From Micromonospora vinacea (lineage in GTDB: Bacteria; Actinomycetota; Actinomycetes; Mycobacteriales; Micromonosporaceae), in assembly GCF_015751785.1 (NCBI RefSeq), contig NZ_JADOTY010000001.1, positions 4,030,001 through 4,094,000 on the forward strand: a DNA stretch of 64,000 nucleotides. The letters are read 5' to 3'. The position numbers and the translations under genes are program-made. Numbering within the stretch: position 1 is the first letter of the stretch; the number at the start of each line of letters is the position of its first letter. A model generated the notes under the pieces. That model ran no database searches, had not been told where the DNA came from, and saw nothing but the letters and a program-made list of their open reading frames with translations. Below, in pieces: positions 59,223-64,000 of the stretch.

Positions 59223-60128
59223 ATGGGTGTGATTAAGGTGGGCACGTCGTCCTGGGCGGACCAGTCCCTGCTGCGCTCCGGGTGGTACCCGCGCTCGGCA
59301 AGCACGCCGGCCCGTCGGCTGGGCTTCTACGCCAGCCAGTTTCCGTTGGTCGAGGTGGACACGTCCTACTACGCCATCCCGGTGCCGGAGACGACCCAGG
59401 GCTGGGTGGACGCCACCCCGGACGACTTCACCTTCGACGTCAAGGCGTTCAGCCTCTTCACCGGTCACCCGACACCGGTCGCCGTGCTGCCCCGGGACCT
59501 GCGCCCGGCCGCCGGCCCGAGCCGGATCCGCCGCCGCGACCTGCCGGAGCGGACGTACGACGAGCTGTGGGCCCGGTTCCGCGCGGCCCTGGACCCGATC
59601 GCGGCGGCCGGCAAGCTCGGTGCGGTGATGTTGCAGTTCCCCCCGTGGCTGGTGCGCAGCCCCGCGGCCGAACGCCGGATCGTCGAGCTGGCGCAGCGCT
59701 GCCGGCCGTGGCGGGTCGGTGTGGAGCTGCGGCACGGCTCCTGGTTGGACGACGCCGCCGCGACGGACACTCTGGACCTGCTACGCGCCCACGACCTGTC
59801 AGTGGTCTGCGTCGACATGCCGCAGGGGCACCCGTCGTCGGTGCCGCCGATCCTGAGCATGACGGCGGAGCCGGCCATCGTCCGGTTCCATGGTCACAGC
59901 GGCGCCTGGGGTGAGGGCGACAAACAGGAGAAGTTCCGGTACGCGTACGCCGAGGACGAACTCCGGCAGTGGGCCGGGCTGCTGGCCGAGTTCGCCGACC
60001 TTCCGGACGAACTGCACGTGCTGTTCAACAACTGCTGCGCCGGTCAGGCCCAGCGCGACGCCACCCGGCTGGCGCAGCTGCTGGCCGAGACGATGGTCGC
60101 CGACCGCGCCGTGCCGGCGACCGGCTGA
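59223..60128 (+). CDS. DUF72-family TIM-barrel protein
   Basis: A 301-aa protein with the DUF72 pattern: VGTSSWADQSLL and YPRSASTPARRLGFYASQFP at the N-terminus, VDTSYYAIP, LQFPPWL, and a C-terminal VRFHGHSGAWGE with LFNNCCAGQAQRDA. The fold is a TIM barrel with a putative nuclease or hydrolase site, but no reaction is established. ATG 59223 is set by conservation. Confidence 0.88.
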   Translation: MGVIKVGTSSWADQSLLRSGWYPRSASTPARRLGFYASQFPLVEVDTSYYAIPVPETTQGWVDATPDDFTFDVKAFSLFTGHPTPVAVLPRDLRPAAGPSRIRRRDLPERTYDELWARFRAALDPIAAAGKLGAVMLQFPPWLVRSPAAERRIVELAQRCRPWRVGVELRHGSWLDDAAATDTLDLLRAHDLSVVCVDMPQGHPSSVPPILSMTAEPAIVRFHGHSGAWGEGDKQEKFRYAYAEDELRQWAGLLAEFADLPDELHVLFNNCCAGQAQRDATRLAQLLAETMVADRAVPATG

Positions 60129-60164
60129 TCGCCGCACGAGCCACCCGGTCGGGCGACGGTCCGC

Positions 60165-60536
60165 TCAGGACCGCCGTCCCCGGCTGCGCAGGGCGTCCTG
60201 GGTCGACTCGCCGATGTCCGCGTCGTCGGGGAAGCTCCGGCCGCTGGGGGCGGGATCGGGTGGGGCACCCGGCCCGGCCATCGGCGTCCTGGTCGGCTCC
60301 ACCGAACCGAAACCGTGTCGTCCGGCCGGGTCGGACCGGCCCGCCGGGGCACCCGCGCGACGCTCCCCGCGCCGCCCCTCGGGCACCGCCGTCTCCTCGC
60401 TGCCCTCGTCCATCGGTGAGTCGTCGTCAGTGCCCCAGGGCGCGTCGGCGTCGAAGCCGTCGCTGGTGCCCCACGGCTTGGTCGCCTCCGGCTCCAGCCG
60501 GTCGTTGTCACCGCTGCGTCCCTTGTGCGCCGTCAT
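60165..60536 (-). CDS. Small acidic hypothetical protein with a PWGT repeat
   Basis: A 123-aa hydrophilic, probably disordered protein. A short internal repeat KPWGTSDGFDADAPWGTDDD stands near the N-terminus. ATG 60536 is chosen; GTG 60542 is an in-frame alternative. It converges with the DUF72 gene. No domain was recognised. Confidence 0.7.
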   Translation of the reverse strand: MTAHKGRSGDNDRLEPEATKPWGTSDGFDADAPWGTDDDSPMDEGSEETAVPEGRRGERRAGAPAGRSDPAGRHGFGSVEPTRTPMAGPGAPPDPAPSGRSFPDDADIGESTQDALRSRGRRS

Positions 60537-60735
60537 GGCCACCCCGCTCGTCGGTCCGCCGCCACCGGCGGACGGTGTGCCGTCCTCGGGTCGGGAGGGC
60601 CCGCCCGAGCGCGGCGTACGACATCTCGCCGGCCCGCCGCCGCGCGCGTGAGCTCCGTCATCGCTCTGGTGCGCGCGCAGGGCCGGCCAGCGCCCCGCCG
60701 TCGAGGTGGCGGCGGGACGCCGGCCGGCCCGACGT

Positions 60736-61365
60736 TCAGCGTCCGGCCATCGCCATCGGCCGCTTGCCGTTGCTCATTCCCGCCATCTTGATCATGGTCT
60801 TGGAGGCGCCCTTCATCCCACCGGCGCGGCCGAGCATCCCGCGGAACACCTGGCCGGGCTTCTGCTGCTCACCCATGTACGCGGTGACCACGACCAGGGT
60901 CCCGGTCAGCGCCGGAATCGCCCACTGGAGCAGCTTCATCTGCCGCTGCGAGGACGCCACACTGGCCGGGGTCTGCTGGTTCGGCTCGGTGGCGCCGCTG
61001 ACCGACGGGCCGCCGGCCTTCTCCAGCCGCATGCCGATCAACCGGCTGTAGCCGGTTACCGCAAGCGCGCCGATGGTCAACGCCGTCTTGATGGCGCTGG
61101 CCCGGCCCACGCCGGACTGGGCCGCCACCCGTGGGCTCTCGGTCACCAGCTCGCCGACGGCGCCGGCCAGGTGGGCGCCGATCGCGGCCGCGTTGACCGG
61201 TGTCCACTTGGACCATCCGGCCGAGGCGACCGGGAGTCGCTGGGTCGAGTCGCTGATTTTCGCCGCTGCGCCGTTGACGCCGAAGGCACCCATGAGGGAG
61301 CCGCCAAACCAGGCCGCCAGGCCCAGATCGTGCATCGAGCGCAGTGCCGTGTGCCGTTCGGACAT
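60736..61365 (-). CDS. Four-helix membrane protein of unknown function
   Basis: A 209-aa protein with four hydrophobic segments (LGLAAWFGGSLMGAFGV, AAAIGAHLAGAVGEL, ALTIGALAVTGYSRLIGM, LQWAIPALTGTLVVVTAYM) and a basic, glycine/methionine-rich C-terminus (AGGMKGASKTMIKMAGMSNG). GGAAGGGG precedes ATG 61365. The family is not recognised. Confidence 0.78.
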   Translation of the reverse strand: MSERHTALRSMHDLGLAAWFGGSLMGAFGVNGAAAKISDSTQRLPVASAGWSKWTPVNAAAIGAHLAGAVGELVTESPRVAAQSGVGRASAIKTALTIGALAVTGYSRLIGMRLEKAGGPSVSGATEPNQQTPASVASSQRQMKLLQWAIPALTGTLVVVTAYMGEQQKPGQVFRGMLGRAGGMKGASKTMIKMAGMSNGKRPMAMAGR

Positions 61366-61562
61366 GTGATCCCCTTCCGCCGTGTCGGGCGGTGCGGCTT
61401 ACCCGCCGGTCGGGTAGCTAACCCCGCCCCGGTCGGGCCGATCCGCGACGTGGGAGGCCACTACCGGACATCCGTGGCGTCGGCGGGTCGGTCTCGCCCG
61501 GGCAGGAGTCGTTAGCCCGGTGGTGGGTAGATCCTGAGCGACGCCGACGAGAGGGGAACGCG

Positions 61563-61733
61563 ATGTCGCAGCCGGACGAGAGCCGGGAGAAGACCCCCAA
61601 AACAGACGCGGTGCTCATGCACCCCGACAACGACCCACACCGGAACACCGCCGAGGTCGCGCCCCGCAAGGAACACGGCGAGATCCAGGTGGAGCGCGAC
61701 GGTGAACTGGTGCCGCTCGACCAGGACGAGTGA
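61563..61733 (+). CDS. Very small acidic hypothetical protein (56 aa)
   Basis: A 56-aa ORF (MSQPDESREKTPKTDAVLMH start) with GAGAGGGG upstream of ATG 61563. The tail HGEIQVERDGELVPLDQDE is strongly acidic. It is similar in character to the small proteins at 14261, 26915 and 60165. Confidence 0.6.
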   Translation: MSQPDESREKTPKTDAVLMHPDNDPHRNTAEVAPRKEHGEIQVERDGELVPLDQDE

Positions 61734-61766
61734 GCCGACCGCCGTCCGCCGACCGGCCGGTACGGC

Positions 61767-62630
61767 TCAGCGGGGCGGCAGGTCGCCGGCGAAACCGGCG
61801 ATCCGCCGCGCCAGCGGGACGCCCGCGCGAACCCAGGTGAAGTGGTCCAACGTCGTACCGGCCTGCGCCACTGTGTACCGCTCCCGGGTCACCGGCGCGC
61901 CGGCGAGCTTCGCGCAGAGGTGGTCCATGGTCTCGTGCGGGGTGAACTGGTCGTCGTCCACACTGACGGCCAGCACCGGTGTCCGCACCGCGCGGACCGC
62001 CGCCTCGGTGTCCGTACCGTCGAGCCGGGGGAATCGACCGGTCCGCGCGGTGTGCGCCCAGTCGCGGATCACACCGCGTGCCTGTCGACCGCCGAAGCCC
62101 CAGCCCGGCCAGACCCCGAGCAGGGCCGCGGTGGCGGCGATCCCCTGGGTGTAGGGCAGCACGCCGAGGCCGCGCCGGCCCGGGTAGGTCCGCCAGTACG
62201 GGATGCCGACCGCGATCAGCGCCAACCCGTCCACCTCGTCGCCGCCGTGCAGGGCGAGGTGCAGCAGCGCGGCCTGCCCGCCGAGCGAGTGCCCGAGAAG
62301 CAGTCGGGTGCGTCCGTCCAGTCGTGGTTTGAGGGCGGTCAGGACGGCGCCGACGTCGTCGGCCAGCTCGGAGTAACCGTGTCGGTCCGCCCGACTCGGC
62401 GCGGGCGTGCTCTCCCCGGTGCCGCGCAGGTCGGCCACGACCACGGCCAGCCCGGCGGCGCGCAGCGCGGCGGCGAAGGGCCGGTAGTACCGGGCCCGGA
62501 CCCCCATCGCGGGCCAGATCACGACCACCGGCGCGCCGGGCACTCCGGCCGGCTCCGGGTAGACCTGCACACCCAGCCGGCCACCGTCGACGTCGACGAA
62601 CTCCTGCGCGTACTCCGGATCCCCGTTCAC
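61767..62630 (-). CDS. Alpha/beta-hydrolase family protein (serine nucleophile)
   Basis: A 287-aa hydrolase. VVVIWPAMGVRARYYRPFA carries the oxyanion region, LLLGHSLGGQAALLHL the nucleophile elbow, and FTPHETMDH with LDHFTWVR the candidate acid and histidine region. GTG 62630 is fixed by a -10 box 6 nt upstream. The substrate is unknown. Confidence 0.85.
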   Translation of the reverse strand: MNGDPEYAQEFVDVDGGRLGVQVYPEPAGVPGAPVVVIWPAMGVRARYYRPFAAALRAAGLAVVVADLRGTGESTPAPSRADRHGYSELADDVGAVLTALKPRLDGRTRLLLGHSLGGQAALLHLALHGGDEVDGLALIAVGIPYWRTYPGRRGLGVLPYTQGIAATAALLGVWPGWGFGGRQARGVIRDWAHTARTGRFPRLDGTDTEAAVRAVRTPVLAVSVDDDQFTPHETMDHLCAKLAGAPVTRERYTVAQAGTTLDHFTWVRAGVPLARRIAGFAGDLPPR

Positions 62631-62636
62631 CGGCCC

Positions 62637-62642
62637 AGCCTA
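62637..62642 (-). promoter_or_regulatory. -10 box TAGGCT, leaderless start of the alpha/beta-hydrolase
   Basis: On the minus strand TAGGCT ends 6 nt before GTG 62630, with no ribosome-binding site in between. Confidence 0.6.
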
Positions 62643-62719
62643 CGGCCTGACGTTACCGGCGGGTAGCAGCAGGCCTTCGAGTCGACGACCGCGGTGCGCG
62701 GCGCGCTCGCCGGACGCGA

Positions 62720-62751
62720 CGGAGGGCCCCGCCGACTGGCGGAGCCCTCCG
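62720..62751. terminator. Strong hairpin after the SGNH hydrolase gene
   Basis: A 14-position stem with one C-A mismatch and the loop GACT lies 13 nt past the stop of the SGNH gene. It separates that gene from the alpha/beta-hydrolase promoter. Confidence 0.75.
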
Positions 62752-62764
62752 AAGGACGCTGCGG

Positions 62765-64000
62765 TCAGGAGACCGAGATCGCCCCGTTGCTGGACCGGAC
62801 ACAGGCCACCGAACGGGCGCTGGTGGAGGCCGCGCCGCTCAGGCACTGGCCGAGCACCTGGTGCCCGGTGGCGTTCGGGTGCCACGACTCCTGGCAGGTC
62901 TGGAAGTAGCTGACGCAGGTGTTGGCGATCCGCTGGATGGCGATCTTGTCCTTGCCGGCGAGGCTGGTGACGAAGGTGCCGGTCGCCCCGTCCTGAAGCC
63001 GGATCGGAGTGGCCAACGCGCCGCTCGGGCTGCTGGTCTGCTCACAGAGTCGGGCGCCGTTGAAGGCCTGCTGCACGTTCAGGTACACCAGGTCGTCGGC
63101 GGGGAACTCGGCGGCCAGAGTGTCCCTGGTGGACTTCACGATGCTGCCCAGGCCCTGGGAGAAACGGTGCCCCGGCGCCAGGCTGGCCCGGTGGATCGGG
63201 CAGCCGGCCGCGTACCGTTCGGCACCCAGGTCACGGAACTTGTCCCGGGTGTCGTCCCGGCTGTCCTCCTCGTGGAACTGCGGGTTCAGGTCCAGCGGCA
63301 GCGGGTTCGTGTAGTCCTGGAACACCACCCGGTGCTGCCCGTCCGCGTCCACCTGGTCGAGGGTGGTCAGGATCTGGCGTACGGCCGCTGTGGTCTCCGC
63401 GGTCGCGGCGCTGAGCTGCGCGGCGGTGGCCAGGTCGGCGTCGCTGCACGGCTTCTGCTCGACCGGCCCGTTCAGGTACGCCCAGAACTCCCACCAGCCG
63501 GTCCAGGCGTCGGCGATGAACCGGTTGGCGCACTTCTCCGCGACGCTGCCGAAGGTGAACGAGCTGTTGTTGGAACCGAGGCCGACCAGCACCAGGTCGA
63601 TGTCCTGGGTCTGCGCGACGGCGCGCAGCTGGTCCAGCTGCGCGGCCACGGTACGGCCGTTGGTCCGCGCCTGGGAGGCGTTGGCGATGTCGTGTGGCTG
63701 GCCACCGGAGCAGGCCAGGTTGAACCGGTTCTGGATGCCCGGCAGGTTGGCCTGGTTGAGCGAGGCGTTGGCCGAACGGTGGCAGAAGAACGCGTTGTTG
63801 TTCGCCGCCGTCCAACCGGGGAAGCCCTGGCTGACTCCGTTGACGTCGACCACCGGGGTGTACGCCCCGGCGCCCTCACCACTGATGAAGCTGTCCCCGA
63901 GTGCCACCGCGGCGGTGGGCAACGCGGCGGACGCGGGTGCGGGCAGCGCGACGGCGGTCGACAACGCGGCCATGGCGATCGTTAGTCCCGCGGCGAGCGC
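62765..64000 (-). CDS. Secreted SGNH/GDSL hydrolase (5' end cut by window)
   Basis: The minus-strand frame stays open to base 64000, so the N-terminus is truncated; the visible part of the signal peptide is ALAAGLTIAMAALSTAVALP, with cleavage near ASAALP. The SGNH blocks are present: ALGDSFISGEG with the nucleophilic serine, GLGSNNSSF for the oxyanion asparagine, and SWHPNATGH for the catalytic histidine. Eight cysteines suggest disulfides in the mature exoenzyme. It probably hydrolyses an ester (lipid or polysaccharide). ATG 63973 lies within the signal peptide and is not the real start. Confidence 0.88.
   Translation of the reverse strand, partial: ALAAGLTIAMAALSTAVALPAPASAALPTAAVALGDSFISGEGAGAYTPVVDVNGVSQGFPGWTAANNNAFFCHRSANASLNQANLPGIQNRFNLACSGGQPHDIANASQARTNGRTVAAQLDQLRAVAQTQDIDLVLVGLGSNNSSFTFGSVAEKCANRFIADAWTGWWEFWAYLNGPVEQKPCSDADLATAAQLSAATAETTAAVRQILTTLDQVDADGQHRVVFQDYTNPLPLDLNPQFHEEDSRDDTRDKFRDLGAERYAAGCPIHRASLAPGHRFSQGLGSIVKSTRDTLAAEFPADDLVYLNVQQAFNGARLCEQTSSPSGALATPIRLQDGATGTFVTSLAGKDKIAIQRIANTCVSYFQTCQESWHPNATGHQVLGQCLSGAASTSARSVACVRSSNGAISVS

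Noticed and set aside
1..64000. CRISPR arrays, insertion sequences, rRNA genes
   Set aside because: No regularly spaced repeats, transposase motifs or rRNA signatures were seen.

Overview
The window is chromosomal DNA from a very GC-rich actinobacterium, most likely Micromonosporaceae (Micromonospora-like). The reasons are the strong third-position GC bias, frequent GTG starts, many leaderless promoters, an actinobacterial-type SAM-IV riboswitch, and the gene repertoire (M64 metallopeptidase, NYN-LOTUS protein, SARP-like ATPase regulator, mycothiol-era DinB proteins). Genus is inferred from overall character, not from a marker gene. No rRNA, tRNA, CRISPR array, transposase or integrase was seen. 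Both edge genes are cut: a Zn-alcohol dehydrogenase at the left and a secreted SGNH hydrolase at the right.

Region 1 (1-8974): the end of a formaldehyde-dehydrogenase-like Zn-ADH, then a multiple-monosaccharide ABC importer operon (mmsA-mmsB-chvE). A palindrome and a possible 9-codon leader ORF precede mmsA, and a ROK regulator follows chvE after a 12-bp hairpin. Next is a drug-type ABC exporter pair behind a TetR-like operator. Region 2 (9032-22300): a YcaQ-type DNA glycosylase; a YtrA-like GntR/ABC operon on the minus strand with its own operator; an Nramp metal transporter; a secreted M64 peptidase; two membrane or secreted proteins of unknown role; a nitronate monooxygenase; an unusual SRPBCC-TM-CBM2 fusion; and a stand-alone maltokinase-cap protein. 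Region 3 (22303-31134): a secreted beta-helix protein, a NYN/LOTUS ribonuclease-like protein, a lower-GC patch with a tiny GntR regulator and a small cysteine-containing partner, a DUF1062 protein, a Gfo/Idh/MocA oxidoreductase and a two-component system.

Region 4 (31297-42000): an atypical SDR translationally coupled to an MFS exporter with a C-terminal ABM-like domain, a TetR regulator, a divergent XRE-regulator/SDR pair, LtrA, a membrane protein with a split alpha/beta-hydrolase, an orphan pair resembling phage membrane/holin proteins, and an epoxide-hydrolase/haloacetate-dehalogenase-like enzyme. Region 5 (42096-53541): a SARP-BTAD-AAA-TPR regulator, a CPA1 Na+/H+ antiporter, a polar amino-acid ABC importer operon on the minus strand, an APC permease and CorA. 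The importer operon has stacked leader control: a -10 box, a SAM-IV riboswitch, a cysteine-containing leader peptide and mutually exclusive hairpins. This strongly suggests a sulfur amino-acid (methionine/cyst(e)ine) importer. Region 6 (53751-64000): a 2'-5' RNA ligase-like protein, two DinB proteins, a Zn-ADH, an SCP2/glycogen-debranching-like pair, a DUF72 protein, small acidic proteins, an alpha/beta-hydrolase and the SGNH hydrolase.

Two themes recur. Many genes carry a TANNNT-type -10 box 6-9 nt before the start codon, which implies leaderless mRNAs. Long GC-rich hairpins without U-tracts sit between convergent genes and probably act as bidirectional terminators. The most interesting parts are the SAM-IV/leader-peptide operon, the SRPBCC-CBM2 transmembrane fusion and the hydrolase interrupted by a membrane domain.
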